A stretch of DNA of 64,000 nt from an uncultured Collinsella sp. (GTDB lineage Bacteria; Actinomycetota; Coriobacteriia; Coriobacteriales; Coriobacteriaceae): contig CALJMO010000054.1 in assembly GCA_937982065.1 (NCBI GenBank), positions 1-64,000 of the forward strand. Reading direction: 5' to 3'. Every line of letters starts with the position of its first letter. The stretch's first letter is position 1. This document shows positions 1 to 7,954 of the stretch, in pieces. The notes under the pieces are model-generated. The model was not told the origin of the DNA. It did not search any database and was given only the letters and a program-made list of their open reading frames with translations. A program made the translations under genes and the position numbers.

Positions 1-120
1 CTTCGTTAAACGGGCGCTAGGGCGTCACCCTTACACCAACATTTTCGACGCGATCCCTAGGGGCGTTTTCGCTGACGTGTGCTCAACCTGCGGGGTAATG
101 TCAGCAACCAAGCCGAAAAC

Positions 121-155
121 AAAAAAGGCCGAAGCACCATCGGAACTTCGGCCTT
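121..155 (-). terminator. Terminator of the toxin-antitoxin operon
   Basis: A 10-bp perfect stem (AAGGCCGAAG with CTTCGGCCTT, 11-nt loop) lies just after the toxin stop codon. On the minus strand it is followed by six T residues, the form of an intrinsic terminator. Positions 1-120 hold no gene that I can support. Confidence 0.85.
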
Positions 156-157
156 CC

Positions 158-502
158 CTATCTCAGGGTTCCGTCGTATTCGACCATGGCGGGTTGCTTT
201 GACAGGCGTCCTACGGCCGTCTTATAGACCTCGGAACGATCGCGCCGCCCTATTGCCACGATCTCGGCAATCTCAACCATTCCGTCCTCTCGGATTCGGA
301 AAACCATTCTGAGTCCCGCATTCCGCCATTTAATCTTTTTGCAGCCGGCGAGCTCGCCGTGAAGCGGCGTTCCGATTTCATCAGCGCGCGTCTTTAATTT
401 TGCGACGGCAATATTGACGAGTCTGCGCTGGGATCCATCTAGTTTTTGATATTCCTTCTCGACGTCTCGATTCAAAAAGCCGACAACAAAATGCCCGCTC
501 AT
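158..502 (-). CDS. RelE/ParE-family toxin (type II toxin-antitoxin)
   Basis: Small basic protein of 114 residues, the size of RelE-fold toxins, which are mostly mRNA interferases acting at the ribosome. Seen: a central stretch with LAGCKKIKWRNAGLRMVFRI around residues 50-70, followed by an IVAIGRRDRSEVYK segment. This is the strand-and-basic-residue pattern of the RelE/YafQ group. The ATG overlaps the stop codon of the upstream antitoxin in an ATGA arrangement, so the two are translationally coupled, with the antitoxin first as is usual. The exact target, RNA cleavage or gyrase, cannot be read from the sequence. A terminator follows directly. Confidence 0.85.
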   Translation of the reverse strand: MSGHFVVGFLNRDVEKEYQKLDGSQRRLVNIAVAKLKTRADEIGTPLHGELAGCKKIKWRNAGLRMVFRIREDGMVEIAEIVAIGRRDRSEVYKTAVGRLSKQPAMVEYDGTLR

Positions 503-849
503 TCGAAAAGATCCTCGTCGGGAATCGCGTCCGGATCCATCGACTCAAGCTCCGCGAGCTCCTCGGCAGTTAAGGCGTCCTCAAATGGAACAAACTCATG
601 CGGACCATGCTTGACTCGATCCGCAGCGATGCGATTTATCTCAAGTTCACGCAGATACTGCAGCGCGCCGTACATTTCCTCATAGGCAGCATAGTCGATA
701 ATCACGGTATCGATATCATTATGATCAGCAATGAACTGAGGTGCGCGTTTTGCGCGTTTACGAATGGCGGATAAGGACTTGCTTGCTTCGGTAGCAGAAA
801 CAACCTGGTCTTTTGTAAACACCGGTTTTTCCAGAACAAGTGGGGACAT
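499..849 (-). CDS. Antitoxin of the RelE-type system, Phd/YefM-like
   Basis: Acidic protein of 116 residues paired with the downstream RelE-like toxin. The N-terminal half (FTKDQVVSATEASKSLSAIRKRAK) looks like the Phd/YefM DNA-binding fold in which residues before the first helix set a short beta strand. The strongly acidic C-terminus (LTAEELAELESMDPDAIPDEDLFE) is the expected toxin-wrapping tail. I chose the ATG at 849 because GGAGG lies seven bases upstream. A longer reading from 921 would run through the operator palindrome and has no ribosome site. The protein probably represses its own promoter through the 42-bp palindrome just upstream, as antitoxins of this kind do. Confidence 0.8.
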   Translation of the reverse strand: MSPLVLEKPVFTKDQVVSATEASKSLSAIRKRAKRAPQFIADHNDIDTVIIDYAAYEEMYGALQYLRELEINRIAADRVKHGPHEFVPFEDALTAEELAELESMDPDAIPDEDLFE

Positions 850-868
850 TTTGACCTCCAAAAAATAA

Positions 869-910
869 TCTGGATTATATTTCAAAGTATACTTCAAAAT
901 ATAATCCAGA
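869..910. promoter_or_regulatory. 42-bp palindromic operator of the toxin-antitoxin operon
   Basis: The block is symmetric about 889.5. The outer arms match over 14 bp (869-882 with 897-910) and the inner AAGTATACTT (885-894) is itself a perfect palindrome. Only positions 883-884 and 895-896 break the symmetry, so 19 of 21 pairs match. It ends about 20 bp before the antitoxin start, where autoregulatory operators of such operons usually sit. Confidence 0.75.
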
Positions 911-933
911 CTTTTATTCAAAAGTAAAAGGCC

Positions 934-1947
934 TTATCGGTTCTCGATGCTGCCGATATTCTTGAGCTCGATGGAGATGAGGCCGTTGGGCTCGTTGACG
1001 AACTCGATGTATTTAGAGTTCGAACCCATCTCGGCCGGAAAGCTGATCTCGATACCCGTGTCGGTGCGGATCTTATGATTGCGCACCGCCGCGCGTTCGA
1101 CCTGCTTGCGCTCCACGGGCACACGCTCAGGCACCTTCTCCTCGGTCAGTGCCGCGCGCACGCTTTCCTTGATGACCGGTTCGTCCTCAAAGACCTCATC
1201 GACGATATCCCAAGGCGGCAGCTCCTCGTCATCCTCAACCTTCTCGGCAACGGCAGCCTTAACCTTAGCGAGCGCTACGGCCGTGTTGGCACCGTGCTCC
1301 TCGGCGACTTCCTCGACCACACGCGTCACGGTGTCGATGACCTCCTTGCCCGACACGCCCGTGTCGCACTGCAGCAGGCCATCGGGGATAAGCATACGGT
1401 CCTCGCCGGCAATCTTGCGCTTCTTGTCCACGTAGCCGATCTCCATAGTGCTCGCGCGCACGATGGCATAGCTCGGCACCTTTTGCGAGGGGTTCGGCAG
1501 AATGGCGTAGTGGCGCGCGATGTCGTTGCGCACCTCTCCCTCCTCGCGGCCCACTTCGTGCATAAAAGCCTGCTTGGAGCCCAGCAGCATTACGGCAAAC
1601 CAGCGGGCATCCTCATCATCGTCAAAATCGGCCACGAGCACGTCGGTGGACTCGGCTTTCTCGGCTTTGGTGAGCTCGGAGGAGATAAACTCCGCAATCT
1701 GCTGCGACAGGTCCACGAACTCGCGCTCGCCAAAGAAATAGCCCTTGAGCTCGCCGCCAAACGCTGAGTTCTCGGCAAACGTGGCGCGTTTATTGTCGGC
1801 CGAGGTACGCGCGCGGCGCAGATGCGTGGTCACGAAGTTGCGCACGGTACGGCTCTCGATATCGAGCTCGCGCTGGCTCATGACGTTGACGGCAGAGTCA
1901 AAGTCCAGGATATGCAGGATCGCGTGATTGATTTTCATATACGGCAT
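934..1947 (-). CDS. Nucleoid-associated protein, NA37/NdpA family
   Basis: Protein of 337 residues resembling the 37-kDa nucleoid-associated family (YejK/NdpA), whose members bind DNA but have no settled function. Seen: the N-terminal pattern KINHAILHILDF, central acidic DFDDDEDARWFAVMLLG, and a C-terminal domain with HKIRTDTGIEISFP and NEPNGLISIELKNI, all in the order expected. Start may be 1947 or the in-frame ATG at 1938. Neither has a strong ribosome site, and family alignments favour the second. It stands alone, separated from the toxin-antitoxin operon by that operon's operator region. No regulatory site was recognised upstream. Confidence 0.8.
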   Translation of the reverse strand: MPYMKINHAILHILDFDSAVNVMSQRELDIESRTVRNFVTTHLRRARTSADNKRATFAENSAFGGELKGYFFGEREFVDLSQQIAEFISSELTKAEKAESTDVLVADFDDDEDARWFAVMLLGSKQAFMHEVGREEGEVRNDIARHYAILPNPSQKVPSYAIVRASTMEIGYVDKKRKIAGEDRMLIPDGLLQCDTGVSGKEVIDTVTRVVEEVAEEHGANTAVALAKVKAAVAEKVEDDEELPPWDIVDEVFEDEPVIKESVRAALTEEKVPERVPVERKQVERAAVRNHKIRTDTGIEISFPAEMGSNSKYIEFVNEPNGLISIELKNIGSIENR

Positions 1948-2013
1948 TCCGTTCTAGATCGATTTCGGCACGAACCAGTATAGCGGTCGAGCCCGCCCCA
2001 GGCGCATCGAAGA

Positions 2014-2046
2014 TTGGCGCATCGGGGACAGGCTGCTTTGCACCAA
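2014..2046. repeat. 33-nt direct repeat, copy A
   Basis: This block matches 27 of 33 positions with the block at 3240-3272 in the same orientation. Its ends are short inverted repeats (TTGGCGCA and TGCACCAA). The two copies flank the DUF2974 gene on both sides, this one overlapping the region next to its stop codon. Confidence 0.7.
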
Positions 2047-2049
2047 TGG

Positions 2050-3210
2050 CTAGCGCAGGAGCTCGGACTGCCAAGCCTCGAGCTGTTCTGCCAAACTCTT
2101 GCCGGCAGCGGGCATGTCGATCTGAGGGCGTTTGGGCAGCAGTGCGCATTTAAGGATTGCCACGATGGTCTGCGAGACAAAACGTCGCGTATCCTTGTCA
2201 AAGTCTTGTGCAGCCTGGAGCATCACGGGCAGGCTCTCGCGCAGATTCCCAGCGATATCCGCAAACCGCTCGGCACCCGTAGCCTCAAACACGGAGAACA
2301 ACGCATCTACAAAACGCTCGCGCTCGCTAGGCGACACTGCAAGCAGCATCTCGCGAATGGAACCATCAACGTATCGAGCACCGGCGGACAGGCGCTCACA
2401 GTACACGAAGTCGCGACCATCAACCACCCAGCTAAAGGGATTGTGCTGCAGCAGGCTGAACTCGGTGCTCTCAACGATGGCATAGTCCTCCTGTGTCTCG
2501 AACATCATGCCAAAGATCGACGACCGAGGAAGCGTCTTGTCGATTCGACCGGAAAGACCGGCAAAGGCGTTGCCGTTCAGAAACTCCTCGACGAAGCCCG
2601 GACCATCATGAGAATACGCCCGTTCGATTCGCTCACGGGCGACATCGGAGCACATCGCCGCACCGTACACCGCAAGGTTTCCACCCTTGGAATGACCTCC
2701 GCACAAAAGCGGCCCGTCAATCGCATCCGCCGCCTCGTCCACATAGCGCGCCGCGGATTCCTGGGCCGGCACAGGACACCGGAACGCCATGTTAAAGTCC
2801 TCTTTCCAGCCCACAATCGTACTGTCGGTCCCCCGGAAGGAAAGATAGCTAAACCCCGCCGGAAACCGGAACGCCATGGCTGCAAACTGCTCCGTCGCCA
2901 CCACATCGCTCACGGCACGATAGCCGCAAACGTGCACGCCGCGGTAGCGAGGACTTGCTGCCACGGCCTCCAACAAGGCCCTGCTCCCTTCCGGGTCCCA
3001 CAAGTCGTCAATCATGTCCCGGTAGCACTCGGCACGCAGCAGCTCGCGTACGTCTAGGCCCTGCCAGTTCGTCAGCTCCGCCATATCACCCGGCAAACGC
3101 AAATAGGATAACCACGCAAAGACCAGGCTATCCACCGCGCAGAACGGCCGCTCCTCAAGCGGATCAAACGCCGTCTGGGCATAGGTCAAAAAATTAGGCG
3201 AATCCGACAT
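2050..3210 (-). CDS. DUF2974 (Mbeg1-like) alpha/beta-hydrolase
   Basis: Protein of 386 residues with the features of the Mbeg1-like family, lipase-type alpha/beta-hydrolases common in Firmicutes and Coriobacteriia. Seen: FRGTD near residue 125, which would supply the oxyanion region, and the nucleophile elbow GGHSKGGNLA near 171-180 with Ser at about 174. The Lys after Ser (GHSKG instead of GxSxG) is typical of this family. The C-terminal half carries likely Asp and His partners but I cannot assign them surely. No signal peptide or membrane segment is seen, so a cytoplasmic place is likely. The ATG at 3210 has GAGGGCC upstream. Substrate unknown. The gene is bracketed by two 33-nt repeats. 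Confidence 0.75.
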   Translation of the reverse strand: MSDSPNFLTYAQTAFDPLEERPFCAVDSLVFAWLSYLRLPGDMAELTNWQGLDVRELLRAECYRDMIDDLWDPEGSRALLEAVAASPRYRGVHVCGYRAVSDVVATEQFAAMAFRFPAGFSYLSFRGTDSTIVGWKEDFNMAFRCPVPAQESAARYVDEAADAIDGPLLCGGHSKGGNLAVYGAAMCSDVARERIERAYSHDGPGFVEEFLNGNAFAGLSGRIDKTLPRSSIFGMMFETQEDYAIVESTEFSLLQHNPFSWVVDGRDFVYCERLSAGARYVDGSIREMLLAVSPSERERFVDALFSVFEATGAERFADIAGNLRESLPVMLQAAQDFDKDTRRFVSQTIVAILKCALLPKRPQIDMPAAGKSLAEQLEAWQSELLR

Positions 3211-3239
3211 GGCCCTCCTATCAACTATGGTGCATTAGG

Positions 3240-3272
3240 ATGGTGCATTGGGGTCAGGTTACTTTGCACCAA
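3240..3272. repeat. 33-nt direct repeat, copy B
   Basis: Second copy of the repeat at 2014-2046, same orientation, 27 of 33 identical, upstream of the DUF2974 gene. A partial extra end (ATGGTGCATTAGG) sits just before it at about 3228-3239. The right end abuts the T-run of the lactate dehydrogenase terminator. Confidence 0.7.
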
Positions 3273-3305
3273 AAAGGCGCCCGGGCCGTGTGGACCCGGA
3301 CGCCT
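3270..3305 (-). terminator. Terminator of ldh
   Basis: The 11-bp stem AGGCGCCCGGG (3275-3285) with CCCGGACGCCT (3295-3305), one mismatch, is followed on the minus strand by TTTTTGG. It lies 33 nt after the lactate dehydrogenase stop. Confidence 0.8.
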
Positions 3306-3337
3306 TCATTGTAGCTTTTCGCTCTAGCGAGCTTGAT

Positions 3338-4288
3338 TTAGCAGGAGAAATCGACGCTGTCGATGATGTCCTTGAGGGCCTTGGCGGAGACGGTGAGCTC
3401 ATGCTGCTCGTCATCGTTCAGCGGCACGGGGACGCGGCAGACAACGCCGTCGCGGCCAACGACGGTCGGCATGGAGATGGCAAGATCGGACAGGCCATAC
3501 TCGCCCACCATGAGCGAGGAGACAGGCAGAACGGTCTGCTCATCGCGCATGACGGCGGTGCAGATGCGCTTGACGGCCATGGCGACGCCATAGTAGGTGG
3601 CGTGCTTCTTCTCGATGATGGTGTAGGCGGAGTTCTTGACGTCCTCGGCGATGCGCTTCTCGGCAGCCTCATGCTCCAGGTGGCCGTGAAGCTCACAGAA
3701 GGTGTTCAGCGGAACACCGGCAACCTGAGCGCTGGACCAAGCGACAAACTCGGAGTCGCCGTGCTCACCCATGACGTAGGCCTGGACATCGCGCGGGTCA
3801 ACCTCGACGTGGGCACCGAGCATCTGCTGCAGACGGCCGGTGTCGAGCACGGTGCCGGAGCCGATGACATGGCCCTCGGGCAAGCCGGACATCTTGATGG
3901 CGGCATAAGTCAGAACATCGACCGGGTTGGAGACGATGAGCAGTATGCCATCGAAGCCGGACTTCTTAATCTCGGGGATAATGGACTTAAAGATGCTGAC
4001 GTTCTTGTTGACCAAGTCCAGGCGGGTCTCACCGGGCTTCTGGGCAGCGCCAGCGGTGACGACGATCATGGCGGCGTCGGCGACATCGGAATAATCGCCG
4101 GCGTAGATCTTCATCGGCTCGGCAAACGTCATGCCGTGCGCGATATCCAGGGCCTCACCCTCGGCGCGGTTCTTGTCCACGTCGATGAGGACCATCTCGG
4201 AGAACAGACCGCTCTGCATCAGAGCGAACGCCGAAGACGAACCGACGAAACCGCAGCCGACAATAGCGACCTTCTTCTCGTTAACCAT
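3338..4288 (-). CDS. ldh: L-lactate dehydrogenase
   Basis: Reduces pyruvate to L-lactate with NADH in the cytoplasm, the usual redox outlet of fermenting bacteria. The product has 316 residues, normal for the family. Seen: the NAD-binding GCGFVG at residues 11-16, the mobile-loop segment QKPGETRLDLV near 84-94 in which Gln favours pyruvate over oxaloacetate (malate enzymes have Arg there), substrate-binding Arg in DTGRL near 152, and the catalytic His in GEHGDSEF near 176. I took the ATG at 4288, with GGGAG seven bases upstream. An in-frame start at 4366 would run back through the terminator of the upstream aminotransferase gene. The unit is monocistronic, with its own terminator. Confidence 0.95.
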   Translation of the reverse strand: MVNEKKVAIVGCGFVGSSSAFALMQSGLFSEMVLIDVDKNRAEGEALDIAHGMTFAEPMKIYAGDYSDVADAAMIVVTAGAAQKPGETRLDLVNKNVSIFKSIIPEIKKSGFDGILLIVSNPVDVLTYAAIKMSGLPEGHVIGSGTVLDTGRLQQMLGAHVEVDPRDVQAYVMGEHGDSEFVAWSSAQVAGVPLNTFCELHGHLEHEAAEKRIAEDVKNSAYTIIEKKHATYYGVAMAVKRICTAVMRDEQTVLPVSSLMVGEYGLSDLAISMPTVVGRDGVVCRVPVPLNDDEQHELTVSAKALKDIIDSVDFSC

Positions 4289-4315
4289 TAGAAACTCCCA
4301 TCTCTCTCCACAAAC

Positions 4316-4344
4316 AAGCCGCCCGGGAACGACCCGAGCGGCTT
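4316..4344 (-). terminator. Terminator of the aminotransferase gene
   Basis: The 12-bp stem AAGCCGCCCGGG (4316-4327) with CCCGAGCGGCTT (4333-4344), one mismatch, is followed on the minus strand by GTTTG. It separates the aminotransferase transcript from ldh, whose promoter must then lie in about 4289-4315 or be read through from within 4345-4489. Confidence 0.65.
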
Positions 4345-4489
4345 GCCGTAATCCCAATACATCCAATCGGGACTTTGATTATGCTCCTATTCGCAGCCAA
4401 AAATCGACCGTTTACCGAAATTGTTTGCAGAATTCGTAAAATAACTGCACGAAATCGGTTTCGAGCTATTGACGAGTCGAAATAGGTTT

Positions 4490-5653
4490 CTAATACAGGC
4501 CCGCCTCGCGAATGGCCTCGACAGCCAAAGCGATCTGATCGGGCGGCAGGACCAGTGCCATACGCACGTGCCCCTCGCCCGAAGGGCCAAAGCTCGCGCC
4601 CGGCGTCACCACAACGCCGGCCTTCTCCATAAGCTCCTCGCAAAACGCCATGGAATCGGTGCGACCACCGGGAAGCTTGGCCCACACAAACATAGAGCCA
4701 TGCGCGTTGGGACGCTCCCAGCCCAGGCCCTCAAGACCGTCGCACAGGGCATCGCGACGTTCCTGGTACTTCAGGCGCTGCGCCTCGACCTCATCGCGCG
4801 GACCGTTCAGGCAGGCGATAGCAGCCTTCTGGATCGGGAAAAACATACCGAAGTCGATCTGGCCGCGCAGCTTGGCAAAGGCCGAGACCACGTCCTCGCG
4901 ACCGACCAAAAAGCCGATGCGGGCACCGGTGACGTTAAACGACTTGGAAAGCGAGAAGAACTCCACGCCCACCTCAAGCGCACCGGGATACTGCAAGAAG
5001 CTGCCGCCGGGCTCGCCGTCAAACACGATGTCGGAGTACGCGTTGTCGTGAACGATGAGCAGATCATGCTCGCGGGCGAAAGCGATAATCTCCTCGTAGA
5101 CCTCGGGTGTGCCCACCGAGCCCACCGGGTTCGCAGGCAGCGACACGATCATATACTTGGCACGATCGGCCACCTCGGGATCGATACCCGCCACATAGGG
5201 CAGGTAATTATGCTCGGCAACCAGCGGATAGTATTCGAGCTTGGCATCGGCGATCTTGGCACCCGCCTCAAAGACCGGGTAGCACGGATCGGGAACCAGA
5301 ATGGTGTCACCCGGATCGAGCAGGGCCAGGCCCAAATGGCCCACGCCCTCCTGCGTGCCATTGCACGACTGCACCATAGACGGCGTAATGCCCGAAACGC
5401 CAAAGCGACGCTCATAGTAATCGCACACGGCCTGCTTGAGTTCGGGCAGGTCGCGCAGGGCATACTTCCACATCTCGGGATCTTGGGCTGCCTGCGTGAG
5501 CGCCTCGACCACATGGTCGTACGGCTTAAAATCGGGCGTGCCCACGCTCATGTTGTAAATGGTCTTGCCCTGAGCCTTCAGCGCGAGAAGCTTGTTGTTG
5601 AGCGAGGCGAAGACCTCCGCGCCAAAGCGGTCGAGACGCTGCGATGCCTGCAT
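4490..5653 (-). CDS. Class I/II pyridoxal-phosphate aminotransferase
   Basis: Protein of 387 residues, fold type I, moving amino groups between an amino acid and a 2-oxo acid. Seen: the substrate-side SVGTPDFKPYDHV near 36-48, the cofactor-phosphate region CNGTQEGV near 98-105, ANPVGS where most members have NPTG, DNAYSDI near 203-209 with the PLP-ring Asp and Tyr, the Schiff-base lysine in SLSKSFNVTGARIG (Lys237), and an HVRMAL segment with the carboxylate-binding Arg. The closest named groups are LL-diaminopimelate aminotransferase (DapL) and alanine-type enzymes, but the sequence alone does not settle the substrate. I chose the ATG at 5653 with AAAGGTGG upstream. The longer reading to 5743 covers the nadE terminator. 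Confidence 0.88.
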   Translation of the reverse strand: MQASQRLDRFGAEVFASLNNKLLALKAQGKTIYNMSVGTPDFKPYDHVVEALTQAAQDPEMWKYALRDLPELKQAVCDYYERRFGVSGITPSMVQSCNGTQEGVGHLGLALLDPGDTILVPDPCYPVFEAGAKIADAKLEYYPLVAEHNYLPYVAGIDPEVADRAKYMIVSLPANPVGSVGTPEVYEEIIAFAREHDLLIVHDNAYSDIVFDGEPGGSFLQYPGALEVGVEFFSLSKSFNVTGARIGFLVGREDVVSAFAKLRGQIDFGMFFPIQKAAIACLNGPRDEVEAQRLKYQERRDALCDGLEGLGWERPNAHGSMFVWAKLPGGRTDSMAFCEELMEKAGVVVTPGASFGPSGEGHVRMALVLPPDQIALAVEAIREAGLY

Positions 5654-5671
5654 GGTGCCACCTTTCGATAT

Positions 5672-5703
5672 GAAAAACGCGGCGCTCCGACAAGAGCGCC
5701 GCG
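5672..5703 (-). terminator. Terminator of nadE
   Basis: A 10-bp perfect stem CGCGGCGCTC (5678-5687) with GAGCGCCGCG (5694-5703), 6-nt loop, followed on the minus strand by TTTTTC. Confidence 0.85.
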
Positions 5704-5771
5704 CGATACGGGCCATCAGATTGCAAAAGTGTAACGCTTGCAACCCCCGTATTGGTTCAATTTAGCCAACC

Positions 5772-7751
5772 TTAGTCAACCGGATTGAGCGCATCGATCT
5801 GCGCAAGCCACAGACGCGAGCTGGCGTCACTCGGCATACGCCAATCGCCGCGCGGGCTGAGCGTCACCGAGCCCACCTTGGGACCATCGGGCAGGCAGCT
5901 GCGCTTAAACTGCTGGGCAAAGAAGCGACGGTAGAACGTACGTAGCCACGTGTGGACGGTCTTGGCGTCGTAGACGCCCTCGAAGCTCTTGAGCGCCATG
6001 CGGTAGATCTTGCCCGGCTCAAAGCCAAAACGCAGCAGGTAGTAGAGGAAGTAGTCGTGCAACTCGTACGGGCCCACCAAATCCTCGGTCTTCTGCGCAA
6101 TCTCGCCGTCGCCCGTGGGAGGCAGAAGCTCGGGGGACACCGGCGTATCGAGGATATCGAGCAAGACCTCGGCAATGCGCCCGCCAAAGACATCGGCGGC
6201 ATAGCGTACCAGATGGCGCACAAGCGTCTTGGGCACGCTCGCGTTGACGGCGTACATGCTCATGTGGTCGCCGTTATAGGTAGCCCAGCCGAGCGCCAGC
6301 TCCGACAGGTCGCCCGTGCCAATGACAAAACCGCCAGCCTGGTTGGCCAAATCCATCAGAATCTGCGTACGCTCGCGCGCCTGGCTGTTCTCGTAGGTCA
6401 CGTCCTGCACGGTCGGATCATGCTCGATATCCTTAAAGTGCTGCTCCACGGCAGCATGGATCGAGACCTCGCGAAAGCTCACGCCTAGGTCGCGAGCGAG
6501 CGACTCGGCATTGGACTTGGTGCGGTGCGTCGTGCCAAAGCCGGGCATGGACACGGCCGTGATACCGGTGCGCGGCAGGCCCAAGGCGTCGAACGCACGC
6601 ACGGTCACGAGGAGCGCCAGCGTGGAATCGAGGCCGCCCGAAAGGCCGATGACGGCCGCCTTGGTGCCCGTATGGGCAAGGCGGGTCTTGAGGCCGGCGG
6701 TCTGCAGGTCGAGGATAGTCTCGCAACGCTCAGCCAGATCACCGTGGTCGGCCGGCACAAAGGGAGCGCGGGGGAAGACTCGGTCGATGTCGAGCGCATC
6801 GCGCAGGACAGGTTCTTCGGCCAGTACGCCCTCAAACGAAAACTCAACGGTCGCGGATTCCGGCGCATCGTCGGTGCGCGTCCACGTCGTCGAGCGACGG
6901 CGCTCGGCAACCAGGCGGTCAAGGTCAACGTCGGCGATGGCCATATCGCAGGTAAGCAGTTTGGTCGCGGCGAGCTTGGAGCCGTTTTCGTAGACGAGGT
7001 TCTCACCCGCAAAGACCATGTCGGTCGTGGACTCGCCCTCGCTCGCGTCCGCGTAGGCATAGGCGCAGTACAGGCGCGCGCTCTGATTGGAGATAAGGCT
7101 GCGGCGGTAATCTGCCTTACCGATAATCTCGTCCGAGGCCGACGGGTTGAGAATCACCGTCGCACCGGCAAGCGCCATCTCGGTCGAAGGGGGCGCCGGC
7201 ACCCACAGGTCCTCGCAGACTTCAACGCCCAGCACCATATCCTCGGCACCCTCATCACAGCAGCGGTAGACAAGCCCCGAACCCAGCGGAACCGGACCCT
7301 GACCGGCAAACTCGACCCACACGGGATCCGCAGGCGACGGAGCAAACCAGCGACGCTCATAGAACTCGCCATAGTTGGGCAGATACTTCTTGGCCGTGAG
7401 GCCCAAAAGCTCGCCCGCGCAGCACACGGCGGCGCAGTTGTAGATGTTTTCTGCCACCGCAACGGGCAAGCCAACGGTAAAGACAATCGGCAGCTCACGA
7501 GTCTCATCGAGGATATGCACCAGAGCAGCCTCGCAGGCATGCAGCAGCGTGCGGTTATGGAACAGGTCGGCCGCGGTATAGCCGCACAAGTTGAGCTCGG
7601 GCAGCACCAGCGCGCGAACGCCGCGCCCGGCAGCATCGCGAACAGCCACCAGCGCAACCTCGGCATTGCCCTCGACATCGGCCACGCGAATCTGCGGCGA
7701 CGCCGCCGCCACACGCAAAAAGCCATCAGACTGAGAAAGGTGAAGATTCAT
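5772..7751 (-). CDS. nadE: Glutamine-dependent NAD(+) synthetase
   Basis: Two-domain enzyme of 659 residues that turns deamido-NAD into NAD using ATP and glutamine. The N-terminal nitrilase-type glutaminase (about 1-280) shows its triad: Glu52 in PELNLCGY, a Lys near 122 in KKYLPNYGEFYE, and Cys179 in VEVCEDLW. The C-terminal synthetase domain (about 340-659) has the ATP pyrophosphatase loop SGGLDS at 371-376 and GTGDLSELALGW further on. This is the long, ammonia-channelling form found in actinobacteria. The ATG at 7751 follows GGGAG by eight bases and is preferred over 7778. It is transcribed alone and ended by a strong hairpin. Confidence 0.96.
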   Translation of the reverse strand: MNLHLSQSDGFLRVAAASPQIRVADVEGNAEVALVAVRDAAGRGVRALVLPELNLCGYTAADLFHNRTLLHACEAALVHILDETRELPIVFTVGLPVAVAENIYNCAAVCCAGELLGLTAKKYLPNYGEFYERRWFAPSPADPVWVEFAGQGPVPLGSGLVYRCCDEGAEDMVLGVEVCEDLWVPAPPSTEMALAGATVILNPSASDEIIGKADYRRSLISNQSARLYCAYAYADASEGESTTDMVFAGENLVYENGSKLAATKLLTCDMAIADVDLDRLVAERRRSTTWTRTDDAPESATVEFSFEGVLAEEPVLRDALDIDRVFPRAPFVPADHGDLAERCETILDLQTAGLKTRLAHTGTKAAVIGLSGGLDSTLALLVTVRAFDALGLPRTGITAVSMPGFGTTHRTKSNAESLARDLGVSFREVSIHAAVEQHFKDIEHDPTVQDVTYENSQARERTQILMDLANQAGGFVIGTGDLSELALGWATYNGDHMSMYAVNASVPKTLVRHLVRYAADVFGGRIAEVLLDILDTPVSPELLPPTGDGEIAQKTEDLVGPYELHDYFLYYLLRFGFEPGKIYRMALKSFEGVYDAKTVHTWLRTFYRRFFAQQFKRSCLPDGPKVGSVTLSPRGDWRMPSDASSRLWLAQIDALNPVD

Positions 7752-7954
7752 AAGAATGCTCCCGTGCGTAGACGCCATTCACAACAATTAGCAAGTCCTA
7801 TTGTAGTTCAACCGCCGGGTGGAACCGCATCCCACCAACTTGGTGAGCAATTGATGAGTTGATGGTATCTGTTAAATGTCACGTACGATTCACATCTGGT
7901 GGGTACCCTGATGGCTACACGAAACGAAGCAGATTTACACCGGGAGGACCCCGT

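Noticed and set aside
6525..7862. A 445-codon plus-strand frame opposite nadE
   Set aside because: Mirror of nadE coding sequence, no start signal or domain.
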